A DNA stretch of 64,000 nt from Mycobacterium sp. URHB0044 (GCF_000620625.1 NZ_JIAW01000009.1:202597-266596); one strand, 5' to 3'. Counted from the stretch's first letter, positions 55,291 to 63,357 are shown. Translations and numbers: made by a program. The notes: generated from the sequence alone by a model not told the origin.

Positions 55291-57309
55291 CTACTTGCCG
55301 ACCGCGATGACGGCGGCGTTGGCGATCGCGGTCGACGTCAGGCCAAGGTGTGCGGCGACCTCGGCCCCCGGCCCGCTTTCGCCGAACCGATTCAGACCCA
55401 CGACTTCGTCGCGATCACGCGCGATTGCGGACCAACCGGTGGTTACGCCAGCCTCCGTCCACACGACGGGAACGTCGGGTAGCACGCTGCGGTCACGGGA
55501 TAACGTCTCCTGCAGGCGTTCTCGCCACATGACCGAGATGACGATGGCATCCACACCTCGACCCGCCAACAGGTCAGCGGCGTCCAATGCGAGCGAAACC
55601 TCCGAACCACTCGCTGCCAGCACGACATCCCCGCCGGCCGCAGCACCGCGAACGACGCGGAATCCGCGGTCGCGGACGTCGGTAAGAGCTCCACCTAGTG
55701 CTGGGAGGCCCTGCCGAGTGAGCACCAATGCCGTCGGACCGGATAGGTTCTGCGAGGCGATCTCCCACGCCAGCGCCGTCTCCGCGGCGTCAGCGGGCCG
55801 GAGCACCGTCACACCCGGGATCAAGCGCAGCGACTCGACCTGTTCGATCGGCTGGTGCGTCGGACCGTCCTCACCGACATACACGGAATCATGTGTGAAC
55901 ACGTAAATCACGGGTTGCCCCATGAGGGCGGACAACCGCAGTGCGGGACGTAGGTAATCGGAGAAGATCAAAAACGTGCTGCCGAAGGGCCGGAGGCCGC
56001 CGTGCAGTGAGATGCCGTTCATGACTGCGGCCATCCCGTGCTCACGGATGCCGAAGTGAATGGTCCGTCCGGCGTAGTCATCTGCCGCTATGTCACCACC
56101 CGGTATCGCGGTGTTCGTCGACGCCGCGAGGTCGGCCGATCCGCCGACGAGAGCGCGATATTCCGCCGCAAGTGCGACGAGGGCTGCGCCCGACGCCTGC
56201 CGCGTCGCCGTGGACGGCGGCGCAACCGCGTCGATGAGCGGCGCAAGCACACCGGTGTCGGGTGCGGGCGGCACCTGGTTGAGCGGGAAGTCCAGGGCCA
56301 GTCCTGGGTGATCGGCCGTCCAGCCGGCGTAGGAGCGAATCCAATCAGCCCGCGCCGCTGCGCCGTTCGCAGCAAGGGCTGCCGTGACCGCCCTCAGTTC
56401 GTCGGGCACGTGGAACGCCTTCGACGGCCAGCCGAAGTTGGCGCGCATGGTGGCGATGGTGTCGGCGCCCAACGGACTGCCGTGGACCTTCGACGTTCCC
56501 TCGAATCCGGGTGCACCGTAACCAATCGTCGTCCGCAACTTGATGAAGGTGGGTGCCGACTCGACCGCCCGCGCTTGAGTCAGCGCCTCGTCGATCGCGT
56601 CGACGTCGTTGCCGTCCTCGACGGAAAGCGTGTGCCAGCCGTATGCCGCGAACCGCTTCAGCGCGTCGTCCCCACAGCTCACGTCTGCCGGGCCATCGAT
56701 CGTGACGTTGTTGTCGTCGAATATGACGGTCAGGCGGCCAAGCCCGAGCCGCCCGGCGAGTGAGGCCGCCTCGTGGCTGATGCCCTCCATCAGGTCGCCG
56801 TCACCGGCCAGCACCCAGGTGCGGTGGTCGACGACGCTGTGTGCGCCGTCGTTGCAGCGCGCCGCAAGCATGCGCTCGGCCAGGGCCATTCCCACCGCGT
56901 TGGCCAGCCCCTGTCCGAGCGGACCGGTCGTGGTTTCGACACCGGGTGTCATGCCGAACTCAGGATGTCCTGGTGTGCGCGAACCGAGTTGGCGGAACTT
57001 GCCGAGGTCGTCGAGGGACAGGTCGTAACCGAAGACGTGCAGCAACGCGTACAACAGCGCGGAGCCATGGCCGGCGGACAGGACGAACCGATCCCTGTCG
57101 GGCCAGCGCGGATCAGCCGGGTCGTGGCGAAGATGTCGCGACCACAGCACCCATGCCAGGGGTGCTGCCCCGAGCGGAAGCCCGGGGTGTCCGCTATTGG
57201 CCGATTGCACGGCGTCTGCGGCCAGGAATCGCAGTGTGGTGATCGCCTGTCGGTCGACTTCGGCGGTCAGCACGTCGGTGCCATCGGTCTTGCTCGCCGC
57301 GGTGCTCAC
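55291..57309 (-). CDS. tkt: Transketolase
   Basis: A 672-residue thiamine-diphosphate enzyme exchanging two-carbon units between sugar phosphates in the Calvin and pentose-phosphate cycles. The N-terminal domain has the ThDP/metal motif GDGDLMEGIS ... DNNVTIDG, plus GHPGLPLGAAP and TPGHPEF. The middle domain has the GIREHGMAA region with the cofactor-activating Glu, followed by THDSVYVGEDGPTHQP. The C-terminal domain is complete. The GTG start overlaps the epimerase stop. As it lies in a cbb operon it is probably an additional copy (cbbT-like); a housekeeping transketolase should exist elsewhere. Confidence 0.95.
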   Translation of the reverse strand: MSTAASKTDGTDVLTAEVDRQAITTLRFLAADAVQSANSGHPGLPLGAAPLAWVLWSRHLRHDPADPRWPDRDRFVLSAGHGSALLYALLHVFGYDLSLDDLGKFRQLGSRTPGHPEFGMTPGVETTTGPLGQGLANAVGMALAERMLAARCNDGAHSVVDHRTWVLAGDGDLMEGISHEAASLAGRLGLGRLTVIFDDNNVTIDGPADVSCGDDALKRFAAYGWHTLSVEDGNDVDAIDEALTQARAVESAPTFIKLRTTIGYGAPGFEGTSKVHGSPLGADTIATMRANFGWPSKAFHVPDELRAVTAALAANGAAARADWIRSYAGWTADHPGLALDFPLNQVPPAPDTGVLAPLIDAVAPPSTATRQASGAALVALAAEYRALVGGSADLAASTNTAIPGGDIAADDYAGRTIHFGIREHGMAAVMNGISLHGGLRPFGSTFLIFSDYLRPALRLSALMGQPVIYVFTHDSVYVGEDGPTHQPIEQVESLRLIPGVTVLRPADAAETALAWEIASQNLSGPTALVLTRQGLPALGGALTDVRDRGFRVVRGAAAGGDVVLAASGSEVSLALDAADLLAGRGVDAIVISVMWRERLQETLSRDRSVLPDVPVVWTEAGVTTGWSAIARDRDEVVGLNRFGESGPGAEVAAHLGLTSTAIANAAVIAVGK

Positions 57310-57992
57310 CGGGCCTCCATTCCTGCGATGGCGGCGCTCCGCAGCGCCGCAGTGCGGTCGGCCATGGTGCTGGCACCGGTGAAAAGCGCAGAGCCAGCAC
57401 AGAAGACGTCCGCACCTGCACGCGCTGCCGCGCCGATCGTCGCGCCTGCGATTCCACCGTCCACCTCGAGCTCGATGTCGAGACCGCGGCGGTCGATTTC
57501 ACTGCGCGCAGCGGCGATCTTGTGTTCCATCTCCGCCAGATACTGCTGACCACCGAAACCCGGATTCACCGTCATGACTAGCAGTAGGTCGACGAGGTGC
57601 AGCACATTGGTGACCGCTTCCAGCGGCGTTGACGGGTTCAGTGCCACCCCGGCCCGCGCGCCGAGATCTCTGATGCTGCACAGGGTCCGGTGCAGATGCC
57701 GGGTGGATTCGGCGTGGACGATGACGATCTCGCAACCGGCTTCCACCCATCGTGGCAGCATCGGGTCCGGGTCTTCGACCATCAGATGCGCTTCGAATCC
57801 CATCGACACGTGGGGGCGACTGTCGGCGATGACGTCCGGCCCGAACGTGAGGTTGGGGACGAATCGTCCGTCCATCACGTCCCACTGGATGCGGTCGACT
57901 CCCGCCTTCTCGAGCTGCCGAACTTCCTCGCCCAATTGCGAGTAGTCGGCAGGCAGAACTGAAGCGACAAGCGTCGGCACGCACGTTTCCAT
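57306..57992 (-). CDS. rpe: Ribulose-phosphate 3-epimerase
   Basis: A 228-residue TIM-barrel epimerase interconverting ribulose and xylulose 5-phosphate. It has the metal and catalytic residues in SVLPADYSQL, WDVMDGRFVPNLTFG, FEAHLMVEDP, VNPGFGGQ and LEVDGGI. The ATG at 57992 is preceded by a near-perfect AAGGAGG site held in a small hairpin (57993-58009). It is the first gene of the minus-strand operon epimerase, transketolase, phosphoribulokinase, CbbY, regenerating ribulose 1,5-bisphosphate. It is divergent from a two-component pair. Confidence 0.93.
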   Translation of the reverse strand: METCVPTLVASVLPADYSQLGEEVRQLEKAGVDRIQWDVMDGRFVPNLTFGPDVIADSRPHVSMGFEAHLMVEDPDPMLPRWVEAGCEIVIVHAESTRHLHRTLCSIRDLGARAGVALNPSTPLEAVTNVLHLVDLLLVMTVNPGFGGQQYLAEMEHKIAAARSEIDRRGLDIELEVDGGIAGATIGAAARAGADVFCAGSALFTGASTMADRTAALRSAAIAGMEAR

Positions 57993-58009
57993 CCAACCTC
58001 CTTGGTTGG
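57993..58009 (-). promoter_or_regulatory. Hairpin presenting the epimerase ribosome-binding site
   Basis: On the minus strand CCAACC-AAGGA-GGTTGG-ATG forms a 6-bp stem with a five-base loop. The AAGGAGG ribosome site spans the loop and the 3' arm, and the start codon follows at once. Pairing could limit initiation. Confidence 0.5.
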
Positions 58010-58040
58010 CAGCGATGTTAGGGAGCCGCCACGAGGCCCG

Positions 58041-58083
58041 TTCCCCCTGAGCGGGGGATAGCGGGGGTTATCTCTGGGGGTGA
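58041..58083. repeat. Clustered G5 repeats in divergent promoter
   Basis: Four similar boxes: TTCCCCCTGA (58041-58050, inverted), GCGGGGGATA (58051-58060), GCGGGGGTTA (58061-58070) and CTGGGGGTGA (58074-58083). The first three abut at 10-base steps, about one helical turn. They lie between the epimerase operon and the response-regulator gene and are candidate sites for that regulator. Confidence 0.6.
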
Positions 58084-58131
58084 GAGGGAAAATCACGCCG
58101 TTGTCCGGAAGTTCGGCTCTATGGTGTGCAA

Positions 58132-58800
58132 ATGGTGACGACGGTCACGGGCCCGGTGCGGCTCGTGTTGGTGGATGACCACGAGATGGTCATCGAAGGT
58201 CTCAAGGCGATGCTCGCGGGCTTCGGCAGCAAGGTCCGTGTGGTTGGACAGGCCGTGGGTGTCGATCGCGCGATCAGTGTGGTCGACAGCCTCGATCCCG
58301 ACGTGGTGCTGTGCGACGTCCGCATGCAGGGCTCGAGTGGGCTCGACCTGTGTCTCGCTCTACGGCAACGTAATCCAGACCGCAAGGTCGTGATGTTGTC
58401 GGTGTATGACGACGAGCAATACCTGTTTCAGGCCATGCGTGTCGGCGCATCCGGTTACCTGCTGAAGAGCATCAGTAGCGACGATCTGGTTCGCCAGCTC
58501 GAGCTGGTGCGCGGCGGCGAAAGCGCGATCGATTCGGGCCTGGCGGCACGCGCGGTGGACACGGCATCACGCCTGCAGCGCGACGAGTTCTGGCCGGGCG
58601 CCCGCCAGGGATTGACGCAGCGTGAAAGCGAAATCCTCTCGTACATGGTGACCGGTCTGTCCAATCGCGGCATCGCAGGCCGGCTGGTGATCGGTGATGA
58701 GACCGTCAAGAGCCACTTGCGGTCGATCTACCGCAAGCTCGGGGTGAGCGACCGGACCAGCGCCGTGGCGACCGCCCTGCGGGAAGGCATCTACCAGTGA
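58132..58800 (+). CDS. NarL/FixJ-family response regulator
   Basis: A 222-residue two-component regulator. The receiver domain has Asp15-Asp16, phospho-acceptor Asp62 (LCDVRMQG) and Lys112 (GYLLKS). A LuxR-type HTH (about 155-215) follows, with TQRESEILSYMVTGLSNRGIA and ETVKSHLRSIYRKLGV. The ATG at 58132 is taken as start, but no ribosome site is clear and nearby GTGs are possible. Its stop overlaps the sensor-kinase start. Located between the two arms of the cbb cluster, it probably controls them, perhaps through the G5 repeats just upstream. Confidence 0.88.
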   Translation: MVTTVTGPVRLVLVDDHEMVIEGLKAMLAGFGSKVRVVGQAVGVDRAISVVDSLDPDVVLCDVRMQGSSGLDLCLALRQRNPDRKVVMLSVYDDEQYLFQAMRVGASGYLLKSISSDDLVRQLELVRGGESAIDSGLAARAVDTASRLQRDEFWPGARQGLTQRESEILSYMVTGLSNRGIAGRLVIGDETVKSHLRSIYRKLGVSDRTSAVATALREGIYQ

Positions 58801-60032
58801 GCGGCACCGCGGCCGTCGGCCGAACCGAGCGGACGAACGCCGTGCGCGACCTGGTCGAGGCCGACCGTGAGCTGGCGCTGCTGCGTGAGTTGATTCAGGC
58901 GGCGTCGAGCGGTCCTGGTGTCGAGCCGCTCGCAGCCGCGGCGGCCCGGATGATCACCGACGCCACCGGAGCCGACGTCTGTTTCGTTCACGTACTCGAC
59001 GACGGCGACCGCTCGCTGACACTCGCGGGTGCGACGCCGCCGTACGACCGCGAGATCGGCCGGGTCCGTCTCCCCTTGGGATCGGGAATCTCGGGCTGGG
59101 TTGCCAGCCATCGGGAGCCCGTGGTGATCATCGAGAACAAGGAATCGGACGCTCGGTACGTTCCCATCGAAACACTGCGCGATTCGGGTTTCACGTCCAT
59201 GGTTTCGGTGCCGATGGAGACCGACCCCGGTGGCTTGGTCGGCGAACTGACCGTGCACACGATCGACCGTCGGGAGTTCACTCCCGGTGACGTCGAGCTG
59301 TTGTTGGTGATCGGGCGGCTCATCGCAGGCGCGCTGCATCAAGCCAGGCTGCATCGCCAGCTGGTTGGACGTGAACGTGCGCACGAGAACTTCGTCGAGC
59401 AGGTCATCGAAGCCCAGGAGCTCGAACGGCGACGGCTTGCCGGGGACATTCACGACGGGATATCGCAGCGGTTGATCACGCTGTCGTACCGCCTCGATGC
59501 TGCGGCACGTGCGGTTGGTGACGACGCCACCGAAGCGTCGGTGCAGCTGGCGGCCGCGCGTGAACTGATCGACCTGACACTGCAGGAGGCGCGCGCAGCG
59601 ATCGGCGGACTACGGCCACCGGTGCTCGACGACCTCGGCCTAGCGGGTGGCCTTGCCAGCCTTGCCCGTTCGATCCCACAGATCCACTTGGAGGTCGACC
59701 TCGCCGACACACGCCTGCCCGAGCACGTCGAGATCGCCCTCTACCGGATTGCCCAGGAGTGCCTGCAGAACGTCGTCAAGCACGCAAGTGCGACGGTGGC
59801 CCGGATGGTCTTCTCCGTCTACGACGACACCGCCCGGCTCGAAATCGTCGACGACGGCGTCGGATTCAACCTGCACGACCATCCGCTCGGTAGTCATGAA
59901 TCCCGAGGCTACGGGTTGCTCTCGATGTCGGAACGCGCCGAACTCGTCGGCGGACGTCTCAACATCCGATCTCGGGTCGGATCGGGCACCTCCGTCACAG
60001 CGGTCATTCCGCTTCCACCGGCCCGCGACTAG
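58797..60032 (+). CDS. GAF-domain sensor histidine kinase
   Basis: A 411-residue soluble kinase with no membrane segment. The N-terminal GAF domain (about 28-180) is followed by a HisKA_3 helix pair with the phospho-acceptor His219 (RRRLAGDIHDGISQRL) and a HATPase domain (about 300-410) with QECLQNVVKHA, DDGVGFN and GYGLLSMSERA. This is the DosS/NarX-like architecture, so it senses an intracellular cue (gas, redox or small molecule) through GAF. No haem-ligand His can be assigned by eye. The GTGA overlap makes it the cognate partner of the upstream response regulator. Confidence 0.88.
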   Translation: MSGTAAVGRTERTNAVRDLVEADRELALLRELIQAASSGPGVEPLAAAAARMITDATGADVCFVHVLDDGDRSLTLAGATPPYDREIGRVRLPLGSGISGWVASHREPVVIIENKESDARYVPIETLRDSGFTSMVSVPMETDPGGLVGELTVHTIDRREFTPGDVELLLVIGRLIAGALHQARLHRQLVGRERAHENFVEQVIEAQELERRRLAGDIHDGISQRLITLSYRLDAAARAVGDDATEASVQLAAARELIDLTLQEARAAIGGLRPPVLDDLGLAGGLASLARSIPQIHLEVDLADTRLPEHVEIALYRIAQECLQNVVKHASATVARMVFSVYDDTARLEIVDDGVGFNLHDHPLGSHESRGYGLLSMSERAELVGGRLNIRSRVGSGTSVTAVIPLPPARD

Positions 60033-60062
60033 ACGGTGCACTCCCGTCGATCAACCAATCAC

Positions 60063-60087
60063 TTAAGAGTCAGCGCCTGATTCTCAA
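60063..60087. promoter_or_regulatory. Candidate LysR-type (CbbR) operator before cbbX
   Basis: TTAAGAGTCAG and CTGATTCTCAA form an 11-base inverted repeat with two mismatches around a CGC spacer. It lies between the sensor-kinase stop and the cbbX start and fits the dyad form of LysR-family sites. It also argues against using the ATG at 60087 as the cbbX start. Confidence 0.55.
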
Positions 60088-60161
60088 TGGACATGTTGAT
60101 CATGGGCTGGCAGCATCGACGCCATGGGAGACAGAAGCGGCACTTCGACGGTTCGTCGGTC

Positions 60162-61163
60162 ATGACGCAGCAGACCCCGGAAACAACCCGCCGCTCCTTT
60201 AGTTTCACGCCAGGCAAGGACTCTGGGCCACAGCTCGTGGCCGCGCCGGGCGAGCCCGAGCCGGTGTTGGCGCCGGACGCCGTCGTCGACCTCGCCGCGG
60301 CCCGGCGCGACGCCGGCGTGGATGAGGTCTTGGCCAAACTCGACACCGAGCTCGTCGGGCTCGCGCCGGTCAAGTCCCGTGTCGCCGAGATCGCCGCGCT
60401 GCTGCTCGTCGACCGCATGCGAGCACGTTACGGAATCACCGCTCCCCAACCGACGCTGCACATGTGCTTCACCGGCAATCCCGGCACGGGCAAGACGACC
60501 GTGGCACTGCGAATGGCCGACCTGCTCTACAAACTCGGATATCTCCGCCGCGGCCATCTCGTCAGCGTCACCCGCGACGATCTCGTCGGCGAGTACATCG
60601 GGCACACCGCACCGAAGGCGAAGGAAGTGATCAAACGGGCGATGGGCGGCGTCTTGTTCATCGACGAGGCGTACTACCTGTACAAGTCCGAGAACGAACG
60701 CGACTACGGTGCCGAAGCGATCGAGATCCTGCTTCAGGTAATGGAGAACAACCGGGACGACCTCGTCGTCATCCTCGCCGGCTACGCCGACAAGATGGAC
60801 CACTTCTTCTCGGCGAATCCCGGGATGCAAAGCCGCATAGCGCATCACATTCCGTTCCCCGACTACACGGTGGAGGAACTCGAGCGAATAGCAGCATTGA
60901 TGACCAACCAGCTCGGCTACACGTTGTCGCCGGATGGCAGCGGCGCTCTGCGCGAATATCTGCACCGGCGAATGGAACAACCATGGTTCGCCAATGCGCG
61001 CAGCGTGCGAAACGCGATGGAGCGAGCGCGCCTGCGCCATGCGCGACGACTGGTCGACAACACCGATCAGCACGTCGATCTCATGTCATTGACCACGATC
61101 GAGGCCGCGGATCTGCTCGCGAGTCGGGTGTTCGACGAGGTCCCGGCAATGGACGCACGCTGA
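60162..61163 (+). CDS. cbbX: CbbX-type AAA+ Rubisco activase
   Basis: A 333-residue AAA+ ATPase matching CbbX, which remodels inhibited red-type (form IC/ID) Rubisco by tugging the large-subunit C-terminus. Walker A is GNPGTGKTT, the pore-loop region is GEYIGHTAPKAKEV, Walker B is GVLFIDEAYYLYK, sensor 1 is VVILAGYADKMD, and an Arg-finger region follows (NPGMQSRIAHHI). ATG 60162 is preferred because earlier starts fall in the operator-like repeat, but the ribosome site is weak. It is followed directly by the CbbR-type gene. Its presence implies a red-type Rubisco in the genome, which is not in this window. Confidence 0.92.
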   Translation: MTQQTPETTRRSFSFTPGKDSGPQLVAAPGEPEPVLAPDAVVDLAAARRDAGVDEVLAKLDTELVGLAPVKSRVAEIAALLLVDRMRARYGITAPQPTLHMCFTGNPGTGKTTVALRMADLLYKLGYLRRGHLVSVTRDDLVGEYIGHTAPKAKEVIKRAMGGVLFIDEAYYLYKSENERDYGAEAIEILLQVMENNRDDLVVILAGYADKMDHFFSANPGMQSRIAHHIPFPDYTVEELERIAALMTNQLGYTLSPDGSGALREYLHRRMEQPWFANARSVRNAMERARLRHARRLVDNTDQHVDLMSLTTIEAADLLASRVFDEVPAMDAR

Positions 61164-62041
61164 CCACCAATGCCCGGCTGCGGGCGCTCGTCGAAGTCGC
61201 GGACACCGGCTCGGTCCGTGGGGCGGCCGAGCGGTTGGTGGTCACGGAATCAGCGATCTCGTCGGCGCTCGGCAGCCTCAGCAGGGAGGTCGGCGTCCCG
61301 CTTATCGACCGACACGGCCGCGGCGTCCGCTTGACTCCAGCGGGGCAGCGTTATGTCGAGTACGCCCGAAAGATCTTGGGGCTTCACCACGAGGCCATCC
61401 TGGCAGCCAACGGAGAAGTCGATCCCGAGCATGGTTCCATCCGCCTCGCCGCGGTGACGACCGCCGGTGAACTGTTGCTTCCCTCGCTATTGGCATCGTT
61501 CACCGCCAAATACCCTGGGGTGGACTGCAAGCTGGAAGTTGCTTCCAGGAGGTCGATTTGGCCGATGCTGGCCGATCACGAGGCCGATGTCGTGGTCGCC
61601 GGGCGCCCACCCGCCGACCTCGATCAAGTCCTGGTGCGAGCCGTCAGCCCCAACACGTTGGTGGTGGTCGGCCCCCCGGAAGCCGAGCGTCGATTCGACC
61701 CGGCACAAGCGACCTGGCTGCTGCGCGAATCGGGTTCGGGAACCCGCGCCACGACGACGACGCTCCTCGAAGAACTCCAAGTCTCGCCTCCTCAAATGGT
61801 GCTCGGGTCACACGGCGCGGTCGTGGCCGCCGCGGTGGCGGGGCTCGGAGTGACGTTGGTTTCCCGTCAGGCGGTGCGTCGTGAATTGGATGCGGGTGCG
61901 TTGGTAGAACTACCCGTCATCACAACTCCGCTCGACCGGCCGTGGCACATCGTGACGCAGTCACCCAGCACCGGATCGACAGAGCTGCTGATTGCCCATC
62001 TGCTCGCCCACCGTGAGCTCGGCTGGCGCTGCGCTGATTGA
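61160..62041 (+). CDS. cbbR: LysR-family regulator, CbbR-like
   Basis: A 293-residue LysR-type regulator. The N-terminal HTH (about 3-60: VADTGSVRGAAERLVVTESAISSALGSL) is followed by a two-lobed effector domain (VDPEHGSIRLAAVTTAGELLLP ... STELLIAHLLAHRE). No ATG, GTG or TTG lies in frame near the HTH; the only sensible start is CTG 61160, which overlaps the cbbX stop as CTGA, like the ATGA/GTGA couplings elsewhere in the window. Placement after cbbX, near transketolase and phosphoribulokinase, supports CbbR, which activates Calvin-cycle genes in response to metabolites. The start is uncertain; the family is firm. Confidence 0.85.
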   Translation: MTTNARLRALVEVADTGSVRGAAERLVVTESAISSALGSLSREVGVPLIDRHGRGVRLTPAGQRYVEYARKILGLHHEAILAANGEVDPEHGSIRLAAVTTAGELLLPSLLASFTAKYPGVDCKLEVASRRSIWPMLADHEADVVVAGRPPADLDQVLVRAVSPNTLVVVGPPEAERRFDPAQATWLLRESGSGTRATTTTLLEELQVSPPQMVLGSHGAVVAAAVAGLGVTLVSRQAVRRELDAGALVELPVITTPLDRPWHIVTQSPSTGSTELLIAHLLAHRELGWRCAD

Positions 62042-62125
62042 GCCACCCCGCCAGCCACCCAAGAGGGGGATGGACCGCCGCCAGAGCCGGATTAGCTCTT
62101 CAGGTAGGACTACTGAGGAGGAAAC

Positions 62126-62425
62126 ATGGCGGACACACACGATCCGACCGATCATTTCCGCACCACCCACCCGCATGCAGGTGAATCCTTCATCGACATC
62201 TATTGCTGGCCAGGGGTGGCGTCAATCGTATTGGGTGTCATCTCGCTCATCGCCTGCGTGGCTTCGGCGGCGTACTCACGCCACGAGTGGGTGCCGGTCA
62301 CGGCGGTTGGTGGCGCCCTCGCGATTGCCGGTGGCGTCGCATGGCTGGTGGTCGAACACCATCGGGTGCTGCGCATCGAAGGGCTGTGGATGGCTGAACG
62401 TGCCGCCCGCCAAGAGGAACGGTGA
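62126..62425 (+). CDS. UsfY-like small membrane protein
   Basis: A 99-residue protein resembling mycobacterial UsfY: N-terminus MADTHDPTDHFRTTHPHAGES, then FIDIYCWPG, two membrane segments (about 30-50 and 55-75), and a positively charged amphipathic tail. UsfY in M. tuberculosis lies next to the sigF stress operon; its function is unknown. A strong ribosome site (GAGGAGGAAAC) precedes the ATG. The 84 bases between it and the upstream CbbR gene hold no other recognised element. Confidence 0.75.
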   Translation: MADTHDPTDHFRTTHPHAGESFIDIYCWPGVASIVLGVISLIACVASAAYSRHEWVPVTAVGGALAIAGGVAWLVVEHHRVLRIEGLWMAERAARQEER

Positions 62426-62439
62426 ACGTCCTCGCGTTG

Positions 62440-62862
62440 CTACACGACCAGTCGCCCGCGGAGCAGGGGCACCAGTGCCTCCCTGAAGACGATCGGATCA
62501 ATGGGATGGGTGAGCACCACGTCGGCCTTCGACCATCGCGCCAACCATGCGTCATCGGGCCGAGCGGTGATGACCACCGTCGGCGGGCATTGCAGCAGTT
62601 CGTCTTTCAGCTGCTTCGCCAAGCCGAGCCCGCCGTAGGGCGCGGCCTCTCCGTCGAGCACGACGATGTCAACGGCGCTTGACGTCAGCTCTCGAAGGAC
62701 CGCCGCCGGAGTCGCCGTGTGGACGAAGTCAAGTGGCGGCGTGCGGCTGTCCGGCATCCGGCCCAGTGCCTGCTGCACTTGCTGCCGGACACCGGCGTTG
62801 CTGCTGTACACCACGACCCGTAGCGGGGCGTAGAAACTGGCTCGGCTCGAATCTCGCATCAC
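62440..62862 (-). CDS. Atypical receiver-domain protein beside nuo operon
   Basis: A 140-residue stand-alone receiver fold. The phospho-acceptor-like Asp remains (VVLDGEAAPYGG), with VITARPD after strand 4. The N-terminal acidic pair is replaced (VVVYSSNAG), and the conserved Lys of KP is His (LTHPIDP), so normal phosphorylation is doubtful. M. tuberculosis has a stand-alone response regulator (Rv3143) in the same position near nuoA, and this looks like its counterpart; I cannot confirm orthology. It is divergent from nuoA and may act by protein contact. Confidence 0.78.
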   Translation of the reverse strand: MMRDSSRASFYAPLRVVVYSSNAGVRQQVQQALGRMPDSRTPPLDFVHTATPAAVLRELTSSAVDIVVLDGEAAPYGGLGLAKQLKDELLQCPPTVVITARPDDAWLARWSKADVVLTHPIDPIVFREALVPLLRGRLVV

Positions 62863-62912
62863 CCGCCGAATGGTAGCGATCTGACTCGCGCGGGTGAATC
62901 CCCTTACGCCTC

Positions 62913-62925
62913 CCCCAAGTTGGGG
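62913..62925. promoter_or_regulatory. Inverted repeat in nuo promoter region
   Basis: CCCCAA-G-TTGGGG, perfect 6-base arms around one base, about 65 bases before the nuoA start and 51 bases before the divergent receiver gene. It is a possible repressor or activator site; the binding protein is unknown. Confidence 0.45.
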
Positions 62926-62989
62926 TGCTGACTGGCCGTCGCGTTCGTCAACGTAGAGGATCCCGGGCCGAACACGAGAGGGCAGACCG

Positions 62990-63352
62990 TTGAACGCGTA
63001 TACGCCGATCTTCGCACTTGCGGGAGTCGCAGCTGTGTTCGCGGTGGGCTCCGTCGTGACGTCGGTACTGATCGGACCGCGGCGCTACAACCGCGCAAAG
63101 CTGGACGCGTATGAGTGCGGTATCGATGCGCTCGATCCGCAGCAGACGGCGGGTAGCCGGTTTCCGGTGAAGTACTACCTGACGGCGATGTTGTTCATCG
63201 TGTTCGACATCGAGATCGTCTTCTTGTATCCGTGGGCGGTGGCGTTCGATTCATTGGGTTTGTTCGCGGTGGTGGAGATGCTGCTGTTCATGCTGACGGT
63301 CTTCGTCGCCTACGCGTATGTATGGCGGCGCGGCGGATTGAGTTGGGATTGA
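62990..63352 (+). CDS. nuoA: NADH-quinone oxidoreductase subunit A
   Basis: A 120-residue complex I membrane subunit with three transmembrane helices. It has the conserved YECGIDALDP loop (Cys conserved in the family) after TM1, and KYYLTAMLFIVFDIEIVFLYPW in TM2 with the conserved Asp-Glu pair. The start is TTG 62990 after GAGAGGG. It is the first gene of the nuo operon, five bases before nuoB. Confidence 0.95.
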   Translation: MNAYTPIFALAGVAAVFAVGSVVTSVLIGPRRYNRAKLDAYECGIDALDPQQTAGSRFPVKYYLTAMLFIVFDIEIVFLYPWAVAFDSLGLFAVVEMLLFMLTVFVAYAYVWRRGGLSWD

Positions 63353-63357
63353 TCTAG

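Noticed and set aside
58021..58090. DosR-type box in the two-component promoter
   Set aside because: The G5 boxes lack the GGGACT...AGTCCC core of that motif; only a generic repeat is reported.
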